A stretch of 64,000 bases of DNA from Bacteroidota bacterium. Lineage in GTDB: Bacteria > Bacteroidota > Ignavibacteria > UBA10030 > SZUA-254. The stretch's first letter is position 1; every line of letters starts with the position of its first letter. The translations under genes were made by a program, and so were the position numbers. The stretch spans positions 310,001-374,000 of the forward strand of contig DATDFQ010000056.1 of assembly GCA_036522515.1 (NCBI GenBank). The letters are read 5' to 3'. The notes below the pieces were generated by a model. That model was not told where the DNA came from, searched no databases, and was given only the letters and a program-made list of their open reading frames with translations. This document shows positions 15,428 to 24,566 of this stretch, piece by piece.

Positions 15428-15935
15428 AAACGGGCCGGCGGCCGACATACTGAAGAAGTGCAGGGGGATCAGGATGGTTGCCATGGATGTCGATGGAGTC
15501 CTCACCGACGGGCGCATCATCTACTCCGCGGACGGGATCGAATACAAATTATTCGATGCGCACGACGGCTACGGGATCGACAGGGGGGCGGGGAAGGGGC
15601 TGAAATTCGCCGTCGTTTCGGCGAGATCTTCGAAGGCCACGGCGAAGAGGGCGCGCGAACTGGGGGTGCTGGAAATCCACCAGGGGGTGAGTGAAAAGAT
15701 GGCCGTCATCCGCCGGCTCCTCAAGAGATACGGTCTCAGGAACGAGGAACTCTGTTATATCGGGGACGATGAACTGGACCGTCCCGCCCTGGAGGCGGCC
15801 GGACTAAGCGCGGCGCCTGCCGATGCGATGCCGGAGATCCGGAGCCTTGTCGACTATGTTGCGAAGTCGGGAGGAGGGCGCGGAGCCGTTCGGGAAGTGG
15901 TGGATATGATCCTGCGGGCGAAAAAGTTGATTTAG
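15417..15935 (+). CDS. kdsC: 3-deoxy-D-manno-octulosonate 8-phosphate phosphatase (KdsC)
   Basis: HAD-superfamily phosphatase (C0 type, no cap) that dephosphorylates Kdo-8-phosphate. 172 residues: motif I MDVDGVLTDG (about 23-32), motif II VVSARSS, motif III Lys in VSEKMAVIRRLL, motif IV IGDDELDRPAL. The TTG at 15417 overlaps kdsA's end and gives a normal N-terminus; the next in-frame ATG would begin immediately before motif I. Next to kdsA and one gene away from kdsD, so all three Kdo-phosphate enzymes sit in one operon. Confidence 0.95.
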   Translation: MRSKNGPAADILKKCRGIRMVAMDVDGVLTDGRIIYSADGIEYKLFDAHDGYGIDRGAGKGLKFAVVSARSSKATAKRARELGVLEIHQGVSEKMAVIRRLLKRYGLRNEELCYIGDDELDRPALEAAGLSAAPADAMPEIRSLVDYVAKSGGGRGAVREVVDMILRAKKLI

Positions 15936-15943
15936 GCCTGAGC

Positions 15944-16720
15944 ATGACCGAAGCTCGAAACGATATGCAGTTTCCCAGACCGCTTCTGGTCCGCGAGCGC
16001 GAATGGATTGAGTGGGTTCTCCCGGCGGACCGGCCGGGCTACCGGGCGTACCGGGATCTCATCGGAGGGATGCTCGTCCTGGGCGAGGGAAGGCGGGGTG
16101 AGGGCGAACTCATACTCGGACATCCGGGGACGGCGCCCGATTTTTCAAGCCCGCTGGCGCCGCTCTTCGCGTACGGGGCAATCGACACCTCCGGCGGAAT
16201 CGTTTCCATTTCGCTCCGTGAGATGATGGACGAGCAGATATCGATCGAGATCGTCGGGCACGGGACGGGCGAAATCCCTTCGCAGCTCGAAGAACGCGCG
16301 AGATGGACCTATTCCCTCTGGAACCCGGGGGATGCGTGCCCTCAATGCGGCCAGGGCCTTCGCGAGGTTCCGATGCACTCGACCGCCCCCGAAGCCGGCC
16401 GGCTTGTCCTTGCGCTGTGTGCGACCGACCGGCGCCTCTGGGTGTACGATCCAACGACGGGGGTGAACCGGCTCATTCCGGTAACCAATTTTTATAACGA
16501 GCTGATGCTCCATAAGAATATTCGGGAGCCGGAAATTGCGCTCAACTCGCGGCGGTTGTTCACCGACCTGCCCCGCTTCTCCGATTCCGATCTCGCGTAC
16601 GCCTTCTTGACGTACAACAAGATCAGGACAAAGGTTCACGTTTCCGGGACGATCGAAGCGGACCGCAAGGAGAAGCGCGGTTTCGGCCATGGACTTCTCA
16701 AACTATTCACCGGAAAATGA
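15944..16720 (+). CDS. unrecognised protein within the Kdo operon, with a CPQCG motif
   Basis: 258 residues, no signal peptide or membrane segment, hence probably cytoplasmic. I do not recognise the family. Visible features: an N-terminal tryptophan-rich block (REREWIEWVLPADRPGYRAY), a segment GGIVSISLREMMDEQISIEI, a CPQCG pair (about residue 124) preceded by RWTYSLWNPGDA that could bind metal with other ligands or act in redox, and a C-terminal RRLFTDLPRFSDSDLAYAFL. It starts 8 bp after kdsC and overlaps kdsD by 4 nt (ATGA), so it is surely co-expressed with the Kdo genes. A role tied to Kdo or LPS synthesis is inferred only from position. Confidence 0.85.
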   Translation: MTEARNDMQFPRPLLVREREWIEWVLPADRPGYRAYRDLIGGMLVLGEGRRGEGELILGHPGTAPDFSSPLAPLFAYGAIDTSGGIVSISLREMMDEQISIEIVGHGTGEIPSQLEERARWTYSLWNPGDACPQCGQGLREVPMHSTAPEAGRLVLALCATDRRLWVYDPTTGVNRLIPVTNFYNELMLHKNIREPEIALNSRRLFTDLPRFSDSDLAYAFLTYNKIRTKVHVSGTIEADRKEKRGFGHGLLKLFTGK

Positions 16721-17703
16721 CAACCCAGAAAAAGATCATTAAGAAGGGGAGGGAGGTCGTCCGGATCGAGGCGGAGGCGGTCGCAGCGCTCGAGCGCCGG
16801 ATCGACGCCTCATTCGCGCGCGCCGTCGAGCTTCTCTTCTCCTGCAAGGGGCGCGTGGTCGTCACCGGCATGGGAAAGTCGGGTAACGTCGCGCGCAAGA
16901 TCGTGGCGACGTTCAACTCCACGGGCACACCCTCGCTCTTTTTGCACCCGTCCGACGCTCTGCACGGCGATCTGGGGATGGTCCGGAGGGAGGATGTGGT
17001 GCTTTGCATCTCCAAAAGCGGCGATACCGCCGAGCTCCAGAGTTTGCTGCCGATGTTCAAGCGCATCGGGGTGCCGATCATTTCGATGGTCGGGACGCGG
17101 AACTCCAAGGTCGCACAGCATTCGGACATCGTGCTGGATGCCGGCGTCAGGGAGGAGGCGTGTCCCTACGATCTTGCACCCACCTCCTCGAGCACCGCGG
17201 CGCTTGTCTTCGGCGACGCGCTCGCGATGGCCCTTCTGGACCAACGGAATTTTACGGTCGAGGACTTCGCCCGGTATCACCCGGGCGGTTCCCTCGGCCG
17301 GCGGCTCCTGCTCGAAATCGGCGAGCTCATGGTGAAGAACGACGCCGTGCCGAAAGTGCGGCGGGATATTCCGATCCGGGACGCAATCATCGAGATGACC
17401 TCCAAGCGGCTCGGGGCCACGTGCGTGGTGGGCGCGGACAGGAAACTCCTCGGCATCATCACCGACGGTGATCTCCGCCGCTTTCTCCAGAAAGCGGGCG
17501 ACGTCACAGACATCACCGCCGAGATGGTCATGACGCGGCACCCGAAAACGATCACGGAGAACGTTCTCGCTGCGGTGGCGTTGCAGGAAATGGAGACGCA
17601 CAATATTTCGCAGTTGATCGTGGTCGACGCGGCGAACCGGCCGGTGGGGATGGTTCATCTCCACGAGCTCGTGAAAGCAGGGTTGGGCGGGGAAACCCCT
17701 TGA
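16717..17703 (+). CDS. kdsD: arabinose-5-phosphate isomerase (KdsD/KpsF family)
   Basis: Converts ribulose-5-phosphate to arabinose-5-phosphate, the KdsA substrate. 328 residues, normal length: SIS sugar-isomerase domain (about 40-175; VVVTGMGKSGNVARKIVATF, SDALHGDLGM, SKSGDTAEL, APTSSSTAALVFGDALAMAL) followed by two CBS domains (about 205-325; TDGDLRRFLQ in the first, HNISQLIVVDAANRPVGMVH in the second). The ATG overlaps the preceding gene by 4 nt, and lptC begins on its stop codon (TTGA). Confidence 0.96.
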   Translation: MTTQKKIIKKGREVVRIEAEAVAALERRIDASFARAVELLFSCKGRVVVTGMGKSGNVARKIVATFNSTGTPSLFLHPSDALHGDLGMVRREDVVLCISKSGDTAELQSLLPMFKRIGVPIISMVGTRNSKVAQHSDIVLDAGVREEACPYDLAPTSSSTAALVFGDALAMALLDQRNFTVEDFARYHPGGSLGRRLLLEIGELMVKNDAVPKVRRDIPIRDAIIEMTSKRLGATCVVGADRKLLGIITDGDLRRFLQKAGDVTDITAEMVMTRHPKTITENVLAAVALQEMETHNISQLIVVDAANRPVGMVHLHELVKAGLGGETP

Positions 17704-18245
17704 CGGGTTCGTCCACGTCGGCCGGGATTCTGACGCTGGCCGTTCTTCTCACCGGGTGCACGGAGGAGAGAGTGAAGCCCCCCGTCTCGTCGGTCGGCAT
17801 GGGGCAGGACGTTCCCTCGCAGGAAAGCTGGAACGCGTCGATCACGTTCACCGACTCCGGCAGGACGACCGCCATCCTCCGCGCCGGGCATATCTCGATG
17901 TTCAACGACAAGCGGATGACGCGGCTCGATTCGGGCATCGTGGTCGATTTTTTCGACCGGGACGAGCGGCATACTTCCGTCCTGACCGCGCGATGGGGGA
18001 GGGTGAATGACGTGACGCACGATTTTGAGGCGCATGACAGCGTCGTCGTGGTGTCCGATAGCGGCAGGACGCTCCGGACCGAGGTGCTCTACTGGAGCAA
18101 CGCCACTCAAAAGGTCACCACCCCGGCCTTTGTCGATATCACCTCACCGACGGAACATATCCAGGGTCACGGATTGGAATCAGACCAGGGATTGAAGCAG
18201 TACACGATCCTCAAAGTGACCGGACAAGCCAAGACGAATGAATGA
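17700..18245 (+). CDS. lptC: LptC-like LPS-export component, predicted lipoprotein
   Basis: 181 residues with an OstA/LptC-type beta region (SITFTDSGRTTAILRAGHIS, FDRDERHTSVLTARWGRVND, VEVLYWS-like strands) and a short N-terminal signal ending in LLTGC (Cys20). In E. coli LptC is held by a transmembrane helix; here the lipobox predicts a lipid anchor. LptC bridges the LptBFG transporter and the periplasmic LptA bridge. The TTG start overlaps the kdsD stop by 4 nt; the resulting signal peptide supports it. Followed by lptA with 8-nt overlap. LptF and LptG are not in the window. Confidence 0.85.
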   Translation: MTGSSTSAGILTLAVLLTGCTEERVKPPVSSVGMGQDVPSQESWNASITFTDSGRTTAILRAGHISMFNDKRMTRLDSGIVVDFFDRDERHTSVLTARWGRVNDVTHDFEAHDSVVVVSDSGRTLRTEVLYWSNATQKVTTPAFVDITSPTEHIQGHGLESDQGLKQYTILKVTGQAKTNE

Positions 18246-19527
18246 GTTCCGCACGGTCCTTCTTCCGCATCTGCTCTTCCTTGCGGCCTGCCTCGCATCG
18301 AACGGGAGGGCGCAGGAGGCGGGAAAGGTCGTCGTGCTGAACCATGCAGACAGTCTCGTCGGCAGGGAAATCAACGGGGAGCAGGTGAAGGAGTTGATCG
18401 GAAACGTCCAGTTCACGCAGGGGTCCACCGTTGTGACATGCAGGAGGGCGATGCAGTATATCGCGGCGAACAAGATCTCCCTCGAAGGGGAAGTGGTGGT
18501 GGAAGACAGCAGCATGAGAATGCTGTGCACCCGGGGAATGTACTACGGCAACGACAGGAGTGCGGAAGCCTTCGACCATGTGGTGGTCGAGGACCGGAAC
18601 ACCTCCGTGACGGCGGAGTACGGAAAGTATTTCTCCAGGGAGAAAAAAACTTTTTTCCGGGGAAACGTGAGGGTCCAGGATACGGCCTCGATCATGACGG
18701 CGAACGAGCTCAGGTACGACCGTGCGGATGAGCACTCGGACGCAACCGGAAACGTGCGGATTATGAGCCCACGGAACCGGATGACGGTTTCCGGAAACCA
18801 CTTCGAGGACTTCAAGCGGCAGCGCTTCAGCAGGATGACGGAGCACCCGAAGCTGCTACAGATCGACACACTTTCAGGGGGAGGCGGGGATACCATGGTC
18901 GTGACCGGGGGCGTCATGGAATCCTACCAGGACACGCTTGAACGCCTGGTGGCGCGGGACAGCGTGAACATCGTGCGGGGTACGCTCGCCGCGGAGTCGG
19001 GAGTCGCAATCTTTTATCCTCAGCGCGACAGCATCATCCTGCGAACGTCGCCGTTCGTCTGGTACGCGGCAGACCGCTCCCAGGACAATCAGATTTCTGG
19101 TGATTCCATCTTTATCCGGCTCAAAGAACGAAGACCGGAGACGATTACGGTTCGGGGTGACGCGTTCGCGGTCTCGAGGGCGGACTCGCTCTACCCGGCC
19201 CGCTTCAACCAGATGAGCGGACAGGAGATCATCCTGAGCTTCGCGGGGAAAGCGATCCAGCGGATCGATGTGGAGAAGACTGCGACGAGCCTCTACTATT
19301 TATTTGACGGGAAGAGCCCGAACGGGTTGAACAAGGCGTCGGGGGATCGCGTGACGATCCTCTTTAAGGAAGGACGGCTGGACGAGCTGAAAGTGATCGC
19401 CGGGCCGGAGGGGCAGTACCTGCCGGAGAAAATGGTCAGGCACAAGGAGGCCGAACAGAATCTGCCCGGCTTCAACTGGCGGGAGGCCGCAAAAAGACCC
19501 TCCCGCAAGCCCGAGGGGGCCCGGTGA
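18238..19527 (+). CDS. lptA: LptA/OstA-like periplasmic LPS-transport protein
   Basis: 429 residues, much longer than E. coli LptA (about 185). Signal peptide to about residue 25 ([15 protein letters not shown]), then repeated short beta-strand units of the OstA type, such as [60 protein letters not shown] and [19 protein letters not shown]. The extra length probably makes a longer beta-jellyroll, and this long form is usual in Bacteroidota relatives. It is expected to carry LPS across the periplasm. ATG start overlaps lptC by 8 nt; lptB overlaps its end by 4 nt. Confidence 0.88.
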   Translation: MNEFRTVLLPHLLFLAACLASNGRAQEAGKVVVLNHADSLVGREINGEQVKELIGNVQFTQGSTVVTCRRAMQYIAANKISLEGEVVVEDSSMRMLCTRGMYYGNDRSAEAFDHVVVEDRNTSVTAEYGKYFSREKKTFFRGNVRVQDTASIMTANELRYDRADEHSDATGNVRIMSPRNRMTVSGNHFEDFKRQRFSRMTEHPKLLQIDTLSGGGGDTMVVTGGVMESYQDTLERLVARDSVNIVRGTLAAESGVAIFYPQRDSIILRTSPFVWYAADRSQDNQISGDSIFIRLKERRPETITVRGDAFAVSRADSLYPARFNQMSGQEIILSFAGKAIQRIDVEKTATSLYYLFDGKSPNGLNKASGDRVTILFKEGRLDELKVIAGPEGQYLPEKMVRHKEAEQNLPGFNWREAAKRPSRKPEGAR

Positions 19528-20273
19528 CGACTCCAGCCGTGCGTACGCTCCGGTCCGAAGGTTTGTGCAAGAGGTACAAGAAGCGTCTCGTCGTGGAAAA
19601 CGTGAGTGTGGAGCTCAGACAGGGTGAGGTGGTGGGATTGCTTGGACCCAACGGTGCCGGCAAGACGACGACGTTTTACATGATCGTGGGGATGATCAAG
19701 CCCGCGCTCGGGCGGGTTTTCCTCGACGAACTGGAGATCACCCGCGAGCCGATGTATAAGCGGGCGAGGATGGGAATCGGGTATCTGTCCCAGGAGGCGT
19801 CGGTGTTCCGGAAACTGAGCGTGGAGGAGAATATCCTCGCGGTGCTCGAGCTCACCGAAACGCCCCGCTCGGCGCGCCGCGAACGCTGCGAACAGTTGAT
19901 GGAGGACTTCGGCGTCACCCAGGTCGCAAAAAGCAAGGGATACATGCTCTCAGGTGGGGAGAGGCGCAGGACCGAAATCGCCCGCGCCCTCGCCACCGAT
20001 CCGAAGTTCATTCTCCTGGATGAACCGTTCGCGGGAATAGACCCGATCGCGGTGGAGGATATCATGAAAATCGTGCATGACCTCAAGAACAGGGGTATCG
20101 GGGTCCTTGTCACGGACCACAACGTCCATGAAACGCTCTCGATTACGGACCGGTCGTACCTCCTCTTCGAGGGGAAGATCATCAAATCCGGATCTGCGGA
20201 GTTCCTTGCGAACGATCCCGATGCGAGGCGGCTCTACCTGGGGGAGAAGTTCAAGCTGGACAGGTATGATTGA
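19524..20273 (+). CDS. lptB: LPS-export ABC transporter ATPase (LptB)
   Basis: Cytoplasmic ATPase that powers LPS extraction with LptF/LptG. 249 residues: Walker [12 protein letters not shown] (about 40-50), Q-loop [19 protein letters not shown], signature [16 protein letters not shown], Walker [14 protein letters not shown], switch His in VTDHNVHE. The LSGGERRR and DHNVHET segments are typical of LptB. GTG start overlapping the lptA stop (GTGA). Last gene of the Kdo/Lpt operon; a palindromic repeat with a TTTATT tail follows and may terminate transcription. Confidence 0.96.
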   Translation: MTTPAVRTLRSEGLCKRYKKRLVVENVSVELRQGEVVGLLGPNGAGKTTTFYMIVGMIKPALGRVFLDELEITREPMYKRARMGIGYLSQEASVFRKLSVEENILAVLELTETPRSARRERCEQLMEDFGVTQVAKSKGYMLSGGERRRTEIARALATDPKFILLDEPFAGIDPIAVEDIMKIVHDLKNRGIGVLVTDHNVHETLSITDRSYLLFEGKIIKSGSAEFLANDPDARRLYLGEKFKLDRYD

Positions 20274-20312
20274 GAGGCGGGTAGTGGGTTGGATTCGTTG
20301 CGCCGTCGATAC

Positions 20313-20373
20313 GCGACCTGAAGGTCGCGCCTACCGATTCCTCGGGCCTGGTAGCCGCAGCCTTTAGGCTGCG
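20313..20373. repeat. palindromic repeat, family C, copy 1
   Basis: Two hairpins: GCGACCT-GA-AGGTCGC (20313-20328) and CGCAGCCT-TT-AGGCTGCG (20356-20373), the second followed by TTTATTC. The 3' half recurs at 42145-42206. It lies between the convergent lptB and SGNH genes and may act as a terminator. Confidence 0.75.
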
Positions 20374-20391
20374 TTTATTCGGTTCGGCAGA

Positions 20392-21489
20392 TCAATTGCG
20401 CCCCATCCTCATCGCCTCTCCGAACTTCTCGAACAGAACCCTCCCCACCACAGCGTTTCCCTCCCTGTTCAGATGGCCGTTCAGGCGGAAAAAAAGGTCC
20501 GTATGCGCGGTCCGGTACCGTTCGCTAAGCGCGGGCAGGGCCGGAATCCATGCGAAGGAATGATCGTGCGCGAACGACGAAAACTCCCTGTCGACGAAAT
20601 CGACGTCGATGCCCTCCGGCGCACTCCCCCCCGCCTTCACCAGCACCTGGATCTGCTGCGGAATCGACAACACGACGAAGGCCGTCTGGTTCGCCCGGCA
20701 GAAGGAGAGCGCCCTCGCGAGAAGTTGACGTGTGACTTCCATCTGCCCCCTGAGCCGGTCGTTCGCCGGGAGTGCGAAGTACTGTGAGCGGTCGGTGTTG
20801 AAGTAGAGTTTCGAATAGAAGGCGTCGTTCGAGAGGAGCAGTCGCTTCAGCAACGAGACGAGCTGCAGCCGGGAATCCTTGTCCCCCTGGTTCCTGACAA
20901 GGAGTGAATCCTGTTTAAGGGCCTGAAGCGTTTCGAGCGAATCGTTTCCGGCGACCGGCAGATTGGTCGCAAGATCGTTCGGCAAAAAGGCGAGGATGAC
21001 CGCGTCGGGTTTGTAGACCGGGAGGAGGCGCTCCAGATAGAGGACTTCCTGCCTGGTGTCGTACCCGGAGACCCCCGCCTTTATGATATCGCAGCGCATC
21101 CCCGCCCCGGCGCACGCCCGCTCGAAGACCACCGGCCATATCCCCCCGTACTCCACCCCGGCCCCCCAGGCGAATGAATCTCCCAGGAGAAGGATCCGGA
21201 GAAGGCTGTCCGGTTTCACGGGAGTGTGAACGATGGTATCCCGGAACCCCTGATCTCCCACCCGGTAGTCGACGGAGAATTCGGGGCCCTCCAGAACGAG
21301 GTGCGCCCCGGGCCTGTTCAGATGCCCGAGCACGCTGTCGTCCATTCCGAGAGACAGACCGTTGACGGAAGTCGTACGGTAATCTTGCGGCAGAAAGAGG
21401 CGTACGAACAGTTCCGCCAGGAGCAACAGGGCGGCGCTGATCGCCAGGATGAGGAGGGTGTCTCGAAAAGCGCGGCGGGTTCCGGTCAC
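20392..21489 (-). CDS. membrane-anchored SGNH/GDSL-family hydrolase
   Basis: 365 residues. One N-terminal membrane helix (LLILAISAALLLLAELFVRL), then an extracytoplasmic SGNH fold: block I ILLLGDSFAWGAGVEYG (catalytic Ser near 101), a Gly block (KAGVSGYDTRQE), the Asn block AFLPNDLATN and a C-terminal His in RLNGHLNREGN. Such proteins are esterases or O-acetyl hydrolases, often on glycans or lipids; the substrate is unknown. GTG start overlaps the stop of the DinB-type gene by 4 nt (GTGA), making it the last gene of a run that begins with the exporter adaptor at 25658. Confidence 0.85.
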   Translation of the reverse strand: MTGTRRAFRDTLLILAISAALLLLAELFVRLFLPQDYRTTSVNGLSLGMDDSVLGHLNRPGAHLVLEGPEFSVDYRVGDQGFRDTIVHTPVKPDSLLRILLLGDSFAWGAGVEYGGIWPVVFERACAGAGMRCDIIKAGVSGYDTRQEVLYLERLLPVYKPDAVILAFLPNDLATNLPVAGNDSLETLQALKQDSLLVRNQGDKDSRLQLVSLLKRLLLSNDAFYSKLYFNTDRSQYFALPANDRLRGQMEVTRQLLARALSFCRANQTAFVVLSIPQQIQVLVKAGGSAPEGIDVDFVDREFSSFAHDHSFAWIPALPALSERYRTAHTDLFFRLNGHLNREGNAVVGRVLFEKFGEAMRMGRN

Positions 21490-22004
21490 CGCTTCCCGCG
21501 CAGTGATTCGATCTGCGCGACATGGTGGCGCCCGTGCCAGGCATAGAGGTCGACCAACCCGTCGAGCCGGTCGTCGCCATGTTCCGGATGGTGAAATGTG
21601 CGTGAGAAGTCGGCGGGTTCGAGAGACTCAAGGAACAGCACCCACCGGTTGTGCACCGCATCCAGCAGTCCGAGCGAGAGCTCGACCGGGGCTTTCCTGG
21701 CATCGTGAAGTTCCGCCCATACGCTCTGGTCGTACGGTTTGACGGTCGGCTCGCGCTCGGTCACGATAAACTTCGACCGGAGATACGCATGAAGATGGCT
21801 GTCGGCCAGGTGGTGGACGACCTGCCGGACCGTCCAACCGCCCGGGCGGTAGGGCGTTTCAAGCAGCTCTTCGGATGCGCCCCTGACCGCTTCCCGGAGT
21901 CTGGCAGGCGCCTCCCGGATCTGGCCGATCAATGTGCTCCGCAGACGTTCGTCGATGGATGAGTGCCTCTCAAATGGACCGATGGGATAGCGTGGGTCGG
22001 GCAT
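21486..22004 (-). CDS. DinB/YfiT-family putative metal-dependent hydrolase
   Basis: 172 residues, a four-helix DinB-superfamily protein of the YfiT/BstA type. Likely metal-ligand histidines are in VVHHLADSHLHAYLRS and at the C-terminus in YAWHGRHHVAQIESL; WTVRQVVHHLADS is the typical family segment. Members include thiol-S-transferases and uncharacterised hydrolases. 24 bp downstream of an exporter permease and overlapping the SGNH gene. Substrate unknown. Confidence 0.85.
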   Translation of the reverse strand: MPDPRYPIGPFERHSSIDERLRSTLIGQIREAPARLREAVRGASEELLETPYRPGGWTVRQVVHHLADSHLHAYLRSKFIVTEREPTVKPYDQSVWAELHDARKAPVELSLGLLDAVHNRWVLFLESLEPADFSRTFHHPEHGDDRLDGLVDLYAWHGRHHVAQIESLRGKR

Positions 22005-22028
22005 GGGAAAACTCCTCTCGATAGTTCG

Positions 22029-23270
22029 TTATTCGTAACGCAGGGACTCCACAGGGTCGAGGCTGGCCGCCTTCCGCGCGGGGAAGAATCCCGCCAGAAG
22101 CCCGATGAGGGCCAGTATTGTCGTCGTCACGATCATCACAGCCGGGGAGAGGATCGGACGTCCGAGAAACTGCATGGGGCCGTCGTCGGCGGGAAAGAGC
22201 CATACCGCCGAAATCACCCCCCAGGAAAAAAGGATCCCGGCCGCGCCGCCGATGAAGGCGATCAGAAGCGACTCAAAGATGAATTGCGCGAGAATGTACT
22301 GCCGCCGGGCGCCCACGGCGAGCTTGATTCCGATTTCCCGGGTGCGTTCCTTCACGACGACGTACATGACGTTTGCCACGCCCACCCCGGCGATCAGGAG
22401 CGTGAGGGCTCCGACCGAACCCAAAAAGATCGACAGGCCGAGATTGATCTTGCGTCCGATTTTCTCGTCTTCGATGAAATCCCAGATTCCGAGCGCCCGT
22501 TCGTCGTCGGGAGCGAACTTATACTTTTTTCCCAGCACCTGGTACAACTGGGCCTTGATGAATTCCTGCTGTCCGGGATCGGAAGGGCGTATTACCAGGG
22601 AGTTGACGTTCGTCCTCCCGTATGCGCTCCGGAGGGTCGTATAGGGGATGATCGCCCTCCTCGAGTCGGGTCCGTTGTTCATGCTCGTCTGCAGCTTATT
22701 CTGGATGATGCCGACGACGGTGTACGGAGTGCCGTCGACGAGCACCGTCTTGCCGATCGGATCGGCGGTGTGAAAGACGTCCTTCGCGATTTCCGAGCCG
22801 AGGACAAGCGTTCGGCGCCTCTCCGCGACATCGACCTCGTTGAGGAACCGGCCCCCCAGCACGGGATACATCCGCCTCATTTCCTCGAAGGCAGAATTGA
22901 CTCCCTCGCACTCGGTGGTGGTCGACGATTTCCCGTATGTCAGGGTGATCCCCGCGCGGTATTGCGGGCTTGCCATCTCGATTCCGGGGATCGATTGCCG
23001 CACCAGATCGACATCGTCTTCGGAGAGGCGTACCCGCCTCCCTTTCGCGAGCCCTTCAAAGGCGAGCCCCGTTTGACCGCCGTACACGATCATGATCCGG
23101 TTGCCGGCGTTCATTTCGCCGTTGAGCAGCCGGTTGCCGAGGCCTTCCCCGAACGAGAGGAGCAGGACGACCGAGATCGTCCCCCAGGCGATCGCCACGA
23201 GAGTGAGGGACGCCCGCACCCTGTGGATCTTCAAATCGTGAAAAAACTCCTTGAGTAATTCAGCCCACAT
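22029..23270 (-). CDS. MacB-like ABC exporter permease (FtsX fold), no ATPase domain
   Basis: 413 residues: N-terminal membrane helix preceded by MWAELLKEFFHDLKIHRVRA, a large periplasmic MacB-type domain (about 45-260), then three C-terminal membrane helices with the FtsX block (VMYVVVKERTREIGIKLAVG) and a final EA-like ARKAASLDPVESLRYE. The FtsX permeases move substrate by mechanotransmission rather than through a channel. Unlike true MacB it has no fused ATPase. Encoded 51 bp after a second permease and an adaptor, but no ATPase gene is present at this locus. Confidence 0.9.
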   Translation of the reverse strand: MWAELLKEFFHDLKIHRVRASLTLVAIAWGTISVVLLLSFGEGLGNRLLNGEMNAGNRIMIVYGGQTGLAFEGLAKGRRVRLSEDDVDLVRQSIPGIEMASPQYRAGITLTYGKSSTTTECEGVNSAFEEMRRMYPVLGGRFLNEVDVAERRRTLVLGSEIAKDVFHTADPIGKTVLVDGTPYTVVGIIQNKLQTSMNNGPDSRRAIIPYTTLRSAYGRTNVNSLVIRPSDPGQQEFIKAQLYQVLGKKYKFAPDDERALGIWDFIEDEKIGRKINLGLSIFLGSVGALTLLIAGVGVANVMYVVVKERTREIGIKLAVGARRQYILAQFIFESLLIAFIGGAAGILFSWGVISAVWLFPADDGPMQFLGRPILSPAVMIVTTTILALIGLLAGFFPARKAASLDPVESLRYE

Positions 23271-23321
23271 GGCGGATCAGGGACGGATTGTCATACCGGT
23301 TCGGGAGCGCGTCCGCGAGGT

Positions 23322-24554
23322 TCATCGGAGGCATTCGACGACGTTGAGGTTCGCCGCGCGCTTCGCCGGCATCAGCCCCGCTGCGAGCCCGACGATCGAC
23401 AGGACGAAGACGGTGGCGACCACCACCTCCCAGGAGAGCTCCGGCGTCCCGACGAACTCCTTGATCGGGATGTACTGAAGCAGCTTGAGGATCCCCAACG
23501 CGGTCGCGAATCCGATCAGCGAGCCCGATCCGATCAAAAAAAACGTCTCCAGAAAGAATTGGGTCAGAATATTCGACCGTTTCGCGCCCACGGCCCGCTT
23601 GACGCCGATCTCGCGAACCCGTTCCTGGACGACGATGTACATGATGTTTGCGACCCCGATGCCGGCGACCCCGAGCGTGAAGCTCCCGATCAACCCCATG
23701 AAGATATTGAATGCGAGGAAGAAATAAAAGAGAAATTTATCGAATTGCGTCGTATCCCATACCCAGATGGCGTCCTTGTCGGCCGGATCAAACTTGTACT
23801 TCTTGCCGAGGACCTCGCGGACGCCGGTAATCACGCTTTCCGCTTCCCTTGGATCCCGGGGCGTAAAGATGATGTTGTTGACATGGATGTCCCCGTAGAT
23901 GCCTGAAAACGTGCTGGCGGGGATGAAGATCCGGTCCTGGTCGCGGGAGTTGTAGGAGGAGTTCTGGGTTTTCTTGATCATCACCCCCACGACGGTGAAC
24001 GGGATCCCCCCCACGTCGATGAGCTTTCCGATCGCCTCCGACTCGCCGAAGAGAAATTCCTTGACCTTGTTGCCGATGAATGCCACTCGGCGCCGGCTCT
24101 GCATGTCCGGTTCGTCGATGAACCGGCCCCCGGCGGCGGGGATGATGTTCCGCATCTCGTGGTAGACAGGGTAGACGCCCGTGACGAGCGGAATCAGGAT
24201 GTTTTTCCCGAGACGGACGGATATGTCGCGCTTGCTGTACTCGGGGCTGATCCGGTCGATCCCTTTCACTTCCGTCGCCAGCAGGTGCGCGTCCTCTTCA
24301 AGGAAGCTGATCGGCCTGCCGGTCCCGAACCCTTCGAAGACTTTCGTCGTCTTGCCCGGGAACATGATGGCGATCCGTTCACCGACGCCGTGCATGTTCT
24401 GGGCGACCTGTTTCTTAAACCCGACCCCGAACGAGATCAGCACCACGATGGCGACCGTCCCCCACACGATGCCGAAGGTCGTCAGAAACGCCCGCAGTTT
24501 CTGGGCCCGGAGGTCGACGAGAAACTCGGAGACGATTGTCAGCAGCCGATCCAT
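23322..24554 (-). CDS. MacB-like ABC exporter permease (FtsX fold), second subunit
   Basis: 410 residues with the same layout as the protein encoded at 22029-23270: first helix near residues 20-40 (FLTTFGIVWGTVAIVVLISF), periplasmic domain (about 45-265, GRFIDEPDMQSRRRVAFIGN) and three C-terminal helices with VQERVREIGVKRAVGAKRSN and the ending AKRAANLNVVECLR. The two permeases probably form a heterodimer. It starts 12 bp from the adaptor stop, so co-transcription is clear. Substrate unknown; macrolides, lipoproteins, peptides and siderophores are all handled by relatives. Confidence 0.9.
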   Translation of the reverse strand: MDRLLTIVSEFLVDLRAQKLRAFLTTFGIVWGTVAIVVLISFGVGFKKQVAQNMHGVGERIAIMFPGKTTKVFEGFGTGRPISFLEEDAHLLATEVKGIDRISPEYSKRDISVRLGKNILIPLVTGVYPVYHEMRNIIPAAGGRFIDEPDMQSRRRVAFIGNKVKEFLFGESEAIGKLIDVGGIPFTVVGVMIKKTQNSSYNSRDQDRIFIPASTFSGIYGDIHVNNIIFTPRDPREAESVITGVREVLGKKYKFDPADKDAIWVWDTTQFDKFLFYFFLAFNIFMGLIGSFTLGVAGIGVANIMYIVVQERVREIGVKRAVGAKRSNILTQFFLETFFLIGSGSLIGFATALGILKLLQYIPIKEFVGTPELSWEVVVATVFVLSIVGLAAGLMPAKRAANLNVVECLR

Positions 24555-24566
24555 GGCCGGATTCGC

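Noticed and set aside
21963-23258. 431-residue plus-strand open frame opposite a permease gene
   Set aside because: Shadow of the FtsX-type permease; no recognisable domain.
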